Below the pieces are notes generated by a model. It worked only from the letters and a program-made list of their open reading frames with translations. It was not told where the DNA came from and ran no database searches. The position numbers were made by a program, and so were the translations under genes. Positions 10,136 through 20,036 of a DNA stretch of 64,000 bases are shown in pieces (the stretch's first letter is position 1; the number at the start of each line of letters is the position of its first letter). Where the stretch lies: the NCBI GenBank assembly GCA_033030425.1, contig JAUFSD010000007.1:1550001-1614000 (forward strand), read 5' to 3'. This DNA is from Verpa conica. Taxonomy: Eukaryota; Ascomycota; Pezizomycetes; Pezizales; Morchellaceae.

Positions 10136-11854
10136 CTATCCTTGTAAATCCCCAATGCCACCAATAGATACACTCTTCATTATAGTGTATTCGTCAATAC
10201 CGTACTTACTGCCCTCGCGGCCGAAACCGCTCTCTTTGACTCCGCCGAAGGGAGAGGCAACATCACTGACAATTGGAGTGTTTACTGCGACCATTCCCAC
10301 TATTCCCATTCGTCAGTACTTGGCGCCAGAAGCTCTAGAAGTAGAGAACAAACCATCAAGTGCCTCTGCAACTCTCCAGATCCTGCCGATATCACTACTA
10401 TAGAAATACCCTGCGAGACCAACCTCAGTGTCGTTCGCGAGCTCGACTACCTCTTTTTCAGTTTTGAAGCTGAATATGGCAGCAAGTGGGCCGAATGTTT
10501 CTTCAGAATGGACCCGCATCTCTCTAGTCATTCCTGTAATCACGGTGGGTTGGAAGAAATGAGGGCCGAGTTCCTCGAGCCCTTTACCGCCGACAAGGAC
10601 TTCTCCGCCCTTGGATAGTGCATCTTCGACGTGGTCTTGTACTTTTCCTACTGCACGTTCATGAATGAGTGGGCCGTGAGTGTTTGATAGGTCGTATCCT
10701 GAGCCGACTTTGAAACCCTTGACCTTCTCGGCAAGTTTTTCTGCAAAGACGTCGTGGATACCTTCCTGGACATAGATACGATTTGCGCAAACACACGTCT
10801 GCCCAGATGAACGGAACTTACACCCAACCACACCGGCGACGGCTGCGTCAACGTCTGCATCGTCAAATACTATAAATGGTGCGTTGCCCCCTAGTTCGAA
10901 GGAGAGTTTCTTGAGTGTTCCGGAACACTGCTTCATGAGTAACTTCCCAACAGCTGTAGACCCCGTAAAGGAGAGTTTCTTAATGATGGGGTTAGTACAC
11001 ATCTCCTCCCCCACTGCGGCAGTGTTCGCGGACGCAGTAACGACGTTTACAACACCAGGTGGGATCCCAGCTCTTACTGAGAGCTCGGCGAGCGCAAGAG
11101 CACTTAGTGGTGTTTCGGCTGGGGCTTTGATAACCACTGTACACCCAGCTGCGAGTGCGGGGCCAACCTTTCGAGTAATCATTGCAGATGGGAAGTTCCA
11201 GGGTGTAATAAGGCCACAGACGCCGACAGGTTGGCGAAGGGTTATGATTCGCTTTCCACTAATAGAGGAGGGTATTGTGTCACCATATACACGTGGGGCT
11301 TCTTCAGAGAACCACTCGATGAAGTCTGCCGCATATTGTACTTCTGACCGGGCATCGGAGAGAGGTTTACCATTCTCGAGGGTGATGAGAGTTGCAAGAT
11401 CGTCTTTGTTGGCGATGATTTGATCGTACCATCTTCGCAACATACGGGCTCTCTCCCGCGGGAGAGTGTTGCGGAAGGTTTTGAATGCAGTAGAGGCAGC
11501 ATCGATAGCGGTGCGGACTTCTGAAACGGTGAGTTCTGGGACGGAGGCAATATGACCGGTGGTGGCGGGGTCGATGACGGAGAAGGTCTTAGAAGTGTTT
11601 GAGGGGATGAATTTGCCATTGATGAAAGCGGATTGAATTAGGAGGGATTTATCTTTGAGCTATGGGGTTTCTTAGTACATGTGGTTGCTTAATTGAGGAA
11701 TTTGATACTGAGAGCTATGACGTACTTCGGGGACATTGTGTGTTGAGAGCCCCATCTTGACAATTGTAAAGTTATTTAGCGGTCTAAAGCAGGAACGAAT
11801 GGCTACAGGACGAACGGTAGAACGGGAGAAAAGACTGAGCATTATATATCTCAA
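10136..11854 (-). CDS. Succinate-semialdehyde dehydrogenase-type aldehyde dehydrogenase (532 aa)
   Basis: Minus-strand exons: 11854-11726, 11659-10354, 10299-10136. The introns are 66 and 54 nt and the sum is 1599 nt in frame. The N-terminus ([17 protein letters not shown]) is basic, hydroxylated and poor in acids, as in a mitochondrial presequence; an in-frame second ATG at 11842 is also usable. The ALDH fold is complete: [16 protein letters not shown], catalytic Glu in FELGGNAP (about residue 298), catalytic Cys in [12 protein letters not shown] (about 332) and the C-terminal [18 protein letters not shown]. The GQTCVCANR signature and LENGKPL are typical of SSADH, which oxidises succinic semialdehyde to succinate in the GABA shunt using NAD(P)+. 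Without the last exon the protein would lose its C-terminal dimerisation region, so the intron at 10300-10353 matters. Substrate assignment is inferred from motifs. Confidence 0.85.
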
Positions 11855-11875
11855 TTGCTAGATTCTTGGTATAAG

Positions 11876-12127
11876 ATGCGGGGAATATTGAGTATTGTGG
11901 TTGCAGTGATGTTGGTAGGGATGCATATTGTGCCTCGGATGGGTTAAGCGACAGTTATGACATTTGCGGTGGATCGGCCTGAGAACAATGCAGAGATGAT
12001 CATTGCTGGGACATCTACCGAGGCATCCCAGCGGGGTAAGCGACGATACCCGGAGAAGGGGGATTCTGGATCACTGCGGATACAAAGGATATTTAATTGG
12101 ATCAGGCTGTGCTCTACTATAGAGTAG
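11876..12127 (+). other. Possible small secreted protein ORF, uncertain
   Basis: From ATG 11876 the frame starts with a signal-peptide-like run (MRGILSIVVAVMLVG) and is open to 12127 except for one in-frame TAA at 11945. Excising a 44-nt segment (GTTGGT...GACAG, about 11910-11953) would remove the stop and give a 69-codon secreted-type peptide. A minus-strand frame of 87 codons (12207 down to 11944) overlaps it. Neither has a recognised domain; at most one is real. Confidence 0.2.
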
Positions 12128-12784
12128 ATGCAACTCTTGGTCTTGGGTACTGGCGCGGGGCTCTGAACCTTTGTTAGATCACCAATAGTACATGACCTAA
12201 TTGACATATCTACGAACCACAATGAATCATCTTGAAGCTTCTTTACTACACATCTCCTCTAGTCCAGTGGCTAGAACCAAAACTACATGTAGCTCTTATA
12301 TATACTAATTGTAGTATTCCCATAGGAGAGAAACACTGCCCACCGAGTGACATACTGTGACAATCACAACCGAGATCCGCAAATCCGATTGGCCAAAATA
12401 AAGAAGAAACAATTTTCCGTTTTGTAGCCCAGGGATATATTTACTAATTGCCACAGTCTGGAAGTTTTTACATTTTCCGGTGGGGCTCTCCCATGCCAGG
12501 TGTGTGGCGCCCAAGTAGATTCCAGTACCTTCTGTCAGCATCGCTGTTGATTCCTCTTTCGGTTTCGGCTCCCACGAAAATTGGGCGAAATTTTTTCGCT
12601 GCAACCGCTCCGAAACCAAAAACTTCATAAGGTCATCTCCCCCCCACCACAACCATTCGACTTCACTCCATCTCTCCATCTCTTCCTCCACGGTTCTCTT
12701 CCTCCATTAAAGTCAAACTATCGTTGTTTGATCTTGTATTCTTTTTCTTAACGCAAGTTTCTTTTTTCTTTTTCACAAGTCATA
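12128..12784 (+). promoter_or_regulatory. Upstream region of mitochondrial Hsp70 gene
   Basis: The last 150 nt before the SSC1 ATG are pyrimidine-rich (CTCCATCTCTCCATCTCTTCC, then T-rich to 12780), typical of strongly expressed fungal genes. TTC and GAA blocks occur at 12550-12600, but their spacing does not give a clean heat-shock element. No TATA box is obvious. Confidence 0.35.
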
Positions 12785-15104
12785 ATGGTTCTCCCAAGAA
12801 TTGCCCGTGCTGTAAGTATTTCGTCACTGGTGCCGGTGGGGTTTTTCTTACCATCGACTCTACTAACAATGATGAACAGCTTCCCCGGGCTACCCCGTCG
12901 CTGAGGTCGATTGTCAGACCCAATGTCACCCGTCCTTCACTATCCGCCTTCTCGCGGTTCAACTCTACTGAGCCCAAAGTACAAGGGCAGGTTATTGGTA
13001 TTGATTTGGGTAAGTTTTTTTATTTTGTCAAAGAACTTCAAACCCCATCTAGAAGAACAACTCGGGATCAATTCAGTAATAAATCTTTACTAACATAATC
13101 TCTAATTTTCTAGGTACAACCAACTCTGCCGTCTCTGTAATGGAGGGAAAGGTTCCTCGAGTCATTGAAAACTCCGAAGGTGAGAATTTTTTTCTCTAAA
13201 CTCCGTCTTATCCGAGGAATTACTAACCCCTCCCGAAGGTGCCCGCACAACTCCCTCAGTAGTTGCCTTCACCCAGGACGGTGAGCGCCTCGTTGGTATT
13301 GCAGCGAAGCGTCAGGCTGTTGTCAACCCTGAAAACACTCTCTTCGCTACTAAGCGTCTCATTGGTCGTAAATTCACCGATGCTGAGGTACAGAAGGATA
13401 TCCAGCAGGTCCCCTTCAAGATTGTCCAGCACACAAATGGCGATGCCTGGGTTGAGGCCCGCGGCCAAAAATACTCCCCATCGCAGGTTGGTGGTTTCGT
13501 CCTGAACAAGATGAAGGAGACTGCCGAGGCCTACCTTAGCAGGCCTATCAAGAATGCTGTCGTCACTGTTCCGGCGTACTTCAACGACTCGCAGCGTCAG
13601 GCTACCAAGGATGCTGGTCAGATTGCTGGGCTAAACGTTCTCCGTGTTGTTAACGAGCCTACCGCTGCTGCCCTTGCCTACGGTCTTGACAAGGACCAAG
13701 ATCGTATTGTTGCCGTCTTTGATCTTGGTGGTGGTACTTTCGACGTCTCCATTCTTGAGATCCAGAAAGGTGTGTTTGAGGTCAAGTCCACCAACGGTGA
13801 TACCCATCTCGGTGGTGAGGACTTTGACATTATCCTTGTTCGCCACCTTGTCCAGCAGTTTAAGAAGGATTCCGGAATCGACCTCTCTGGTGACCGTATG
13901 GCTATCCAGCGTATCCGTGAGGCTGCTGAGAAGGCCAAGATGGAACTCTCTTCTACCCTCCAGACTGACATCAACCTTCCCTTCATCACCGCTGATGCGT
14001 CTGGTCCTAAGCATATCAACTCCAAGCTCACCCGTGCCCAATTCGAGGGTCTTGTCGATTCTCTCATCCAGAAGACCATTGAGCCTTCTCGCAAGGCTCT
14101 TAAGGATGCTCAGCTTAAGGCTTCTGATATCCAGGAGGTCATCCTTGTTGGTGGTATGACCCGTATGCCTAAGGTTGCGGAGACCGTCAAGAGCGTTTTC
14201 GGACGTGACCCGGCCAAGTCTGTCAACCCTGATGAGGCTGTCTCCATCGGTGCTGCTATCCAGGGTGCTGTTCTTGCTGGTGAAGTTATGGATGTTCTGT
14301 TGCTCGATGTCACCCCATTGTCACTTGGTATCGAGACCGTTGGTGGTGTCTTCACTCGTTTGATCAACCGTAACACCACCATCCCCACAAAGAAGTCTCA
14401 GAGTAAGTTTTTATCATCCCTTGTTTTCCCATTTGAATCATACTAATTATTTCCCAGTCTTCTCCACTGCCGCGGACTTCCAGACCGCTGTCGAGATCAA
14501 GGTTTACCAAGGAGAGCGTGAACTCGTCCGTGACAACAAGCTCCTCGGAAACTTCCAGCTCGTCGGAATCCCTCCAGCCCACCGTGGTGTCCCTCAAGTT
14601 GAGGTTACCTTCGATATTGACGCTGACTCCATCGTTCACGTTTCCGCCAAGGACAAGGCCACCAACAAGGACCAGTCTATCACCATTGCCTCTGGCTCTG
14701 GTCTCTCTGACTCTGAGATCCAGTCCATGATAGATGATGCCGAGCGTTACCAAGCCTCCGACAAAGAGCGCAAGGATGCCATTGAGGCTGGTAACCGTGC
14801 TGACTCCGTCGTCAACGATACTGAGAAGGCGATGAAGGAGTTTGAGGATAAGCTTGATAAAGCTGAGGCCGAGACTATCAAGGAGAAGATCACTGCACTT
14901 AGGGAGTTGGTTGCCAAGGCTCAGTCTGAAGATGGTGGCGTTACTGCTGCAGAGCTTAAGGCTCAGACTGATGCTGTCCAGACCGCATCCCTGACTTTGT
15001 TCGATAAGATGCATCGCGCCAGATCCGAGCAGCAGCAGCAGGCTCCTCCTACTGGAGAGCAACAGCAACAGCAGCAGGGTGGTGAGGGTGAGAAGAAGGA
15101 GTAG
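12785..15104 (+). CDS. SSC1: Mitochondrial Hsp70 chaperone (677 aa, 5 exons)
   Basis: Exons: 12785-12811, 12880-13009, 13114-13179, 13239-14402, 14458-15104 (2034 nt in frame). DnaK-type chaperone: presequence rich in Arg/Ser (residues 1 to about 40), phosphate-1 loop [11 protein letters not shown] (about 50-60), phosphate-2 [11 protein letters not shown] (about 235-245), VGGMTRMP, then the substrate-binding domain starting [10 protein letters not shown] and a helical lid. The C-terminus is a Gln-rich, Gly/Glu/Lys tail ([13 protein letters not shown]) like fungal matrix Hsp70s, not the cytosolic EEVD. It acts in the matrix as the motor of protein import (with Tim44 and Mge1) and as a foldase. 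[11 protein letters not shown] after exon 3 and the three closely spaced 5' introns are usual for ascomycete SSC1. All key residues are present. Confidence 0.97.
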
Positions 15105-15828
15105 ATTTAGGAGGTGAAAAAAACGTGTGAAATGTGTCTATGGAGCATAATGTGGGAAGGGAAAAGTATCGTTTTTAGGGTTTTATGAAATATAGGGGGT
15201 TGGGTAAGAGGTTTGTTATTAGATGTACGCATATTTCCCCCCCACTTTCTACCCACTTCTTTCTATGTATCTATTTCCTTTTTTCTTTCTGGGTTCTATT
15301 TTTTTTTGGTGTCGGGCTCTTGTGTTCATACTTTTTTCCTCGCTGTTTCCTATCAATGGTGCGGTATGTTTGATGGGTATTTTTCTGTATAAAGATTTGA
15401 AGATTGATCTCCGCTCTAATAGTGTAAATACTCTTTTCTTTGTGGAAATGAGGTGGAAATAAGGTTTACTGTGGCGCTGTCTGGTGTTGTATCCGACTTG
15501 TGAGTGCTTGGAAATGAGGGGAATGGAAGCTAGGTTTGAGTCAAAGAAACAGTTATTATTAGAGTATAATCTCTAACTACTATTGAACCATCTTGGAGTT
15601 GAATTGCATTGTGTTAAACAGCACGAGTGATAGGAGGTGAAGCACTGCAGGGTTAGGGCTAATAGACCCTTTAGTGCGGCTCTATCTGCCCCACCGATCA
15701 GATGGATAAGATAAACTCTCCAACCCACATTCCTTATTTTTTTCGTTTTCCCTTTTCTCATCCCTACCCCCGAAATTCATCCGAAAACTCTCAACTCCAA
15801 GGGAACGGCAGGAAATTCATTTACAATC
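15105..15828. other. Intergenic between SSC1 and MEF1
   Basis: This is the 3' UTR of SSC1 (T-rich, 15230-15350) followed by the MEF1 promoter, which ends in a pyrimidine-rich tract (15720-15760) close to the start codon. No additional gene is seen. Confidence 0.5.
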
Positions 15829-18501
15829 ATGAGAGCCGCTATAACTCGTTCCCAATGCCGGACCTTCCGGACGTTTTCTGCGAGGGCTTCAAGGGCCCCT
15901 CCTCCACTCATCACAACCGGACGTCCGGCAACTATAAGGTTGGGAACAACCTTAAAGTCGGTTTCGTTATTCTCGACAAAGTCTTTTGTAAAAGTTGGAT
16001 TGTCACCATTGGGGAGGAGGGGGTATGCTTCTGCTGCTGAGGCTGTTGTGTAGGTTCTTGTCCTTTTTTTTCTTACCTAGGGATGTACTGATTTTGTAGG
16101 CATGAGGAGGTGGAATTGGTGTCGCAGGAGGAGATACATGCGAAGATGGACCCATTGGAAGCAGAAAGGTTGAGGACTGTTAGGAATATTGGGATTGCGG
16201 TGTGTTCTCCTCCCTACTACCCCGCCTCGTCCGCTTGCATAATTGCTGAACGGTATAGGCGCACATTGACTCTGGCAAAACCACCTGTACCGAGCGCGTC
16301 CTCTTCTACACTGGTCGTATTAAAGCCATCCACGAAGTCCGGGGCAAAGACGCCGTCGGCGCAAAAATGGACTCTATGGATCTCGAGCGAGAAAAGGGAA
16401 TCACGATTCAATCCGCGGCGACATTCTGTGATTGGGTGAAGAAAGAGGACGGGGTGGATCAGAAGTATCATATCAACTTGATTGATACGCCTGGACATAT
16501 CGACTTTACAATTGAGGTGGAGAGAGCATTGAGGGTGTTGGATGGAGCGGTGATGATCCTGTGTGCGGTTTCTGGGGTACAGTCGCAGACAATCACGGTG
16601 GATAGGCAGATGAGGAGGTATGATGTGCCTAGAGTGTGTTTTGTGAATAAGATGGATAGGATGGGTGCGAATCCGTGGAAGGCGATTGAACAAATTAACC
16701 ATAAGCTGAAGTTGCCGGCGGCGGCGATTCAGGTACCGATTGGAGGCGAGGACTCTTTTAAGGGTGTGGTGGACTTAATTAGGATGAAAGCTCTATACTT
16801 TGAGGGGCCGAAAGGGTATGTGGTGTTTTTCTTCCCTGGTCTTCTGGGGATAGTATTCTTACGTTCTGGGTAGTATCAATGTTGTCGAGAAGGATATCCC
16901 TACAGAGCTCCAGGCCCTCTGCGATGAGAAGCGTGGTGTCCTCATCGCTGCCCTTGCTGACGTCGACGACGAGATTGCGGAGCTCTGGCTGGAAGAACAA
17001 ACCCCTTCCATTGAACAGCTCAAGACCGCTATTCGCAGGCAAACAATCGCTCGGAAGTTCGCTCCAGTGTGCATGGGCTCCGCTCTAGCGGATAAGGGTG
17101 TTCAGCCAATGCTTGATGCGGTTGTGGACTACCTCCCTAACCCGGCTGAAGTCCCGAACCTTGCACTTGATAGGCGTAGGGCTGAAGCGCCGGTTTCGTT
17201 GATTCCGTATAATAGCCTACCATTCGTCGGGTTGGCGTTTAAACTCGAAGAGGGAAACTTCGGGCAGTTGACTTATATTCGGGTATACCAGGGGACACTG
17301 AAGAAGGGGATGTATGTGTTTAATGCGAAGACGCAGAAGAAGATTAAGGTACCGAAGATTGTGAGGATGCATTCAAATGATATGGAGGAGGTTCAAGAGA
17401 TTGGGGCGGGAGAGATTTGTGCGGTGTTTGGTGTTGATTGTGCTTCTGGTGATACTTTCACTGATGGTGGATTGCCGTATACTATGGTAATATTATCCCT
17501 TATCAAAGTTCTTTGGGGTATGCTCTTACTTATGACTCAAATAGACTTCTATGTTCGTTCCAGAACCTGTCATATCCCTCTCAATCACCCCCAAAAACTC
17601 AAAGGAGACAGCAAACTTCTCTAAGGCCATCAATCGCTTCCAAAGAGAAGATCCTACTTTCCGCTGTCATGTTGACCCCGAATCCCAACAGACTATCATC
17701 TCAGGAATGGGAGAGCTGCATCTCGATATCTATGTTGAGCGTATGCGCCGTGAATACAATGTCGACTGCATCACTGGTAAGCCGGAAGTTGCATATCGAG
17801 AGACTGTCAGCGAGCGTGTTGACTTCGACCACACGCTCAAGAAGCAGACCGGTGGTGCTGGTGATTACGCCAGAGTTATGGGCTTCTTGGAGCCAACTGG
17901 ACAGCTAGGTGATAACAAGTTCGAGGAGCAAGTTGTGGGCGGCCACATTTCCGAGAAGTTCCTGTTTGCGTGTGAGAAGGTATGATGGTCCTATTCTAGC
18001 TACTAAACGTGTGGATACTAAAGAATTTAGGGATTTATCCGTTCCTGTGACAAGGGCCCACTTGTTGGCCACAAGGTCCTAGGAACCCACATGGTTGTGA
18101 ACGACGGCGCAACCCACATGACTGATTCATCTGAAATGGCTTTCAAGATTGCGACTGAACAGGCATTCCGTAAAGCCTTCAAGGAGGCCAAGCCACAGAT
18201 CCTTGAGCCCGTTATGAAAGTGTCTATCTCCTCACCCAACGAGTTCCAAGGAAACATCGTTGGTCTCATGAATAAGCGTAATGCAGTCATTGAAGACTCA
18301 GATATCGGCGCAGAGGACTTTACACTCACGGCTATGTGCTCTTTGAATGCCATGTTTGGGTTCTCGAGTATGCTGAGGGCTGGTACCCAGGGGAAGGGTG
18401 AGTTTAGTATGGAGTTTAGTCATTATGCGGCTGCGCCCCCGCATATGCAGAAGGAGTTGATTGCAGAATATGAGAAGGAGAGGGCGAAGAAACATAAGTA
18501 G
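15829..18501 (+). CDS. MEF1: Mitochondrial translation elongation factor G (798 aa, 6 exons)
   Basis: Exons: 15829-16049, 16100-16199, 16259-16815, 16874-17486, 17545-17979, 18031-18501 (2397 nt in frame). The first exon encodes a long Arg/Ser/Thr presequence ending in [11 protein letters not shown], a plausible processing region. GTPase motifs: [14 protein letters not shown] (G1, split by the intron at 16200-16258; residues about 103-116), [10 protein letters not shown] (G2), DTPGHIDF (G3) and NKMDR (G4). Domains II to V follow; the late part has [23 protein letters not shown] and [12 protein letters not shown]. The length and presequence indicate the translocation factor EF-G1, not the recycling factor MEF2. 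It moves peptidyl-tRNA on mitochondrial ribosomes with GTP hydrolysis. It follows SSC1 in the same direction 724 nt downstream. Confidence 0.95.
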
Positions 18502-19090
18502 ATTCTATACGGCTAAGAGAGTGGGGATGATATATATATAAAATATGTTGGCTGGCTGGCGTATATTTTTTTTTTTTTTACTTTCTATGTTCATGTTCCA
18601 TTTCTTTTTCCGTGCCCCTCCTTGGGCTCTGGGTTTGGCTTTGGTTGGGTTTGTATAAAATACCTAAAATCGTTTCGCTACGGATTTTGTATATAGATTT
18701 TATTGTGTTGGTTTAGATTAAGAGGAAGACTCTCCACTTTTACATGGGCTGTGCGCTGTGGGAGGTTGGAGGTTGAAAATTTATAGATAGTTAGAGACTA
18801 GAGAAGATACCATTGAGGACAGTAAATATTTATGCTGATGCTCAGTTATTGCCCGTCATTAATTGGCCTCTGCTGCTACCTTAACACGAATTCTCTAAAT
18901 AGTATTGAGTGGATTTTATATACGAGGTTAATGACATGTGCAAGACCCCTAGACACACCCAAAGGAAATCAAACCTTCTAGTCTACAACATAAGTACAAG
19001 TATCTCCAACCCTAACCTCATAGCTAACCCATACACGTAGCAAAGTAGGAAAAGTCTAGGAAAAAGACAGCTCTAACCCACCACACCCAA
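18502..19090. other. Intergenic between convergent MEF1 and PPT2
   Basis: This stretch contains MEF1 3' UTR with a TATATATATA run (18531-18541), a T12 tract (about 18569) and a stretch of TA-rich sequence. No gene is recognised. Confidence 0.5.
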
Positions 19091-19529
19091 TCATCTCCCC
19101 ATAGACGGAAGCATAGCCATAGCAATAACATATTCCCCATCATGGGAGATACTCAATCCACCAACTGCCTTCCCCGCCCCTCTCGCCACCGACAAATAAG
19201 GTTGCCCTAGCACCAATCAGCCCTACCCTACTCCAACCCAAGGAGTACTCACCAGAAGGATAGTACTCGACCTCGACCTCTTTCCACCCTAATGCCCCTC
19301 TAACACCTCCGGTAGCTTTAAAGGCAGCTTCTTTCGCAGCCCAGCGTACACCTAGCCATCTCACTAGCCCTCCATCTGCATCATCAACAAGCTTTCGTTG
19401 GAACACGGCGAGCTCATTCCGGGTTAGGATCCGCCGTGCGAAGCGGTGCAGGTAGTAGCCATTCCGCCGGGAGAGGAGGGTAGAGAGCCGGGGGAGGTGG
19501 AGGAGGTCGACGCCGATACCGGGTATCAT
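19091..19529 (-). CDS. PPT2: AcpS-type 4'-phosphopantetheinyl transferase, mitochondrial type (130 aa)
   Basis: Minus-strand exon 1 is 19529-19253, a 46-nt intron 19207-19252 (GTGAGT, branch CTGAT, TAG), and exon 2 19206-19091. The total is 393 nt in frame. Motifs of the AcpS family: GIGVDLLHLPRL at the N-terminus (Mg/CoA-binding Asp), RFARRILTRNEL, RWAAKEAAFKA (catalytic Lys/Glu) and, after splicing, GGLSISHDGEYVIAMAM near the C-terminus. It transfers phosphopantetheine from CoA to the mitochondrial acyl carrier protein, needed for lipoate synthesis and respiratory complex I assembly. Read unspliced, the frame ends in a false C-terminus without SHDGEY; the intron restores it. The start at 19529 leaves almost no presequence, as in other PPT2 proteins. 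Confidence 0.88.
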
Positions 19530-20036
19530 GGTTGTGGGGATTAGGAGAGGTGAGGATAAGGTTTTTAGGTTTGGTTACTTGGCACTGCGTCATAGCTCTG
19601 CGGGATGGGAATGATAATAAATACCTCCACCGGCATACTTAGCAACACCCCCCGTACCCGGAAAAACCCCGAGAACAAATTATCCGAGGTTAGGCAGAAC
19701 TCCGCCAAAACCTCTGAACGCTCCCTAGCCGTCTTACTACAGTATAGAATTGCTACAGAAATAGGTCATTAGTTGGCCTACAGTTTGGCATCTGTAGCCT
19801 AACAGCTATTATTTAACCATGACAAAAAAATTGTAAGTGTGCAGGGGTTCCAGGTGAGCTGTAAGCCTTGACTTTTTGAAGTTGCCTCAATGTTGAGGTT
19901 ACACGAGCAACTCGAAAGACCTCAGCCCCGCTCCCTTTGAAGCACCCCGTTAGTAGCAACACTCAACGATAGCGAGATATCTCTTTAAACACCCTTGACT
20001 CCCAACAAATACCTTTCATATCCCCCACGCCTTATC
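19530..20036. promoter_or_regulatory. Shared upstream region of PPT2 (-) and the NLR gene (+)
   Basis: A 507-nt divergent intergenic region. No TATA box or known operator is identifiable. An in-frame extension of the NLR upstream to 19995 lacks an ATG, so 20037 is the start used. Confidence 0.4.

Noticed and set aside
12540..12610. Possible heat-shock element before SSC1
   Set aside because: TTC and GAA blocks are present but not in the inverted 5-bp spacing needed for an HSE.
12305..12691. 128-codon minus-strand ORF in the SSC1 upstream region
   Set aside because: No domain, lies over the SSC1 promoter/leader, and composition follows the pyrimidine-rich tract.
13631..14388. Long antisense ORFs over SSC1
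   Set aside because: They arise from codon bias on the opposite strand of a highly expressed gene and have no features of their own.
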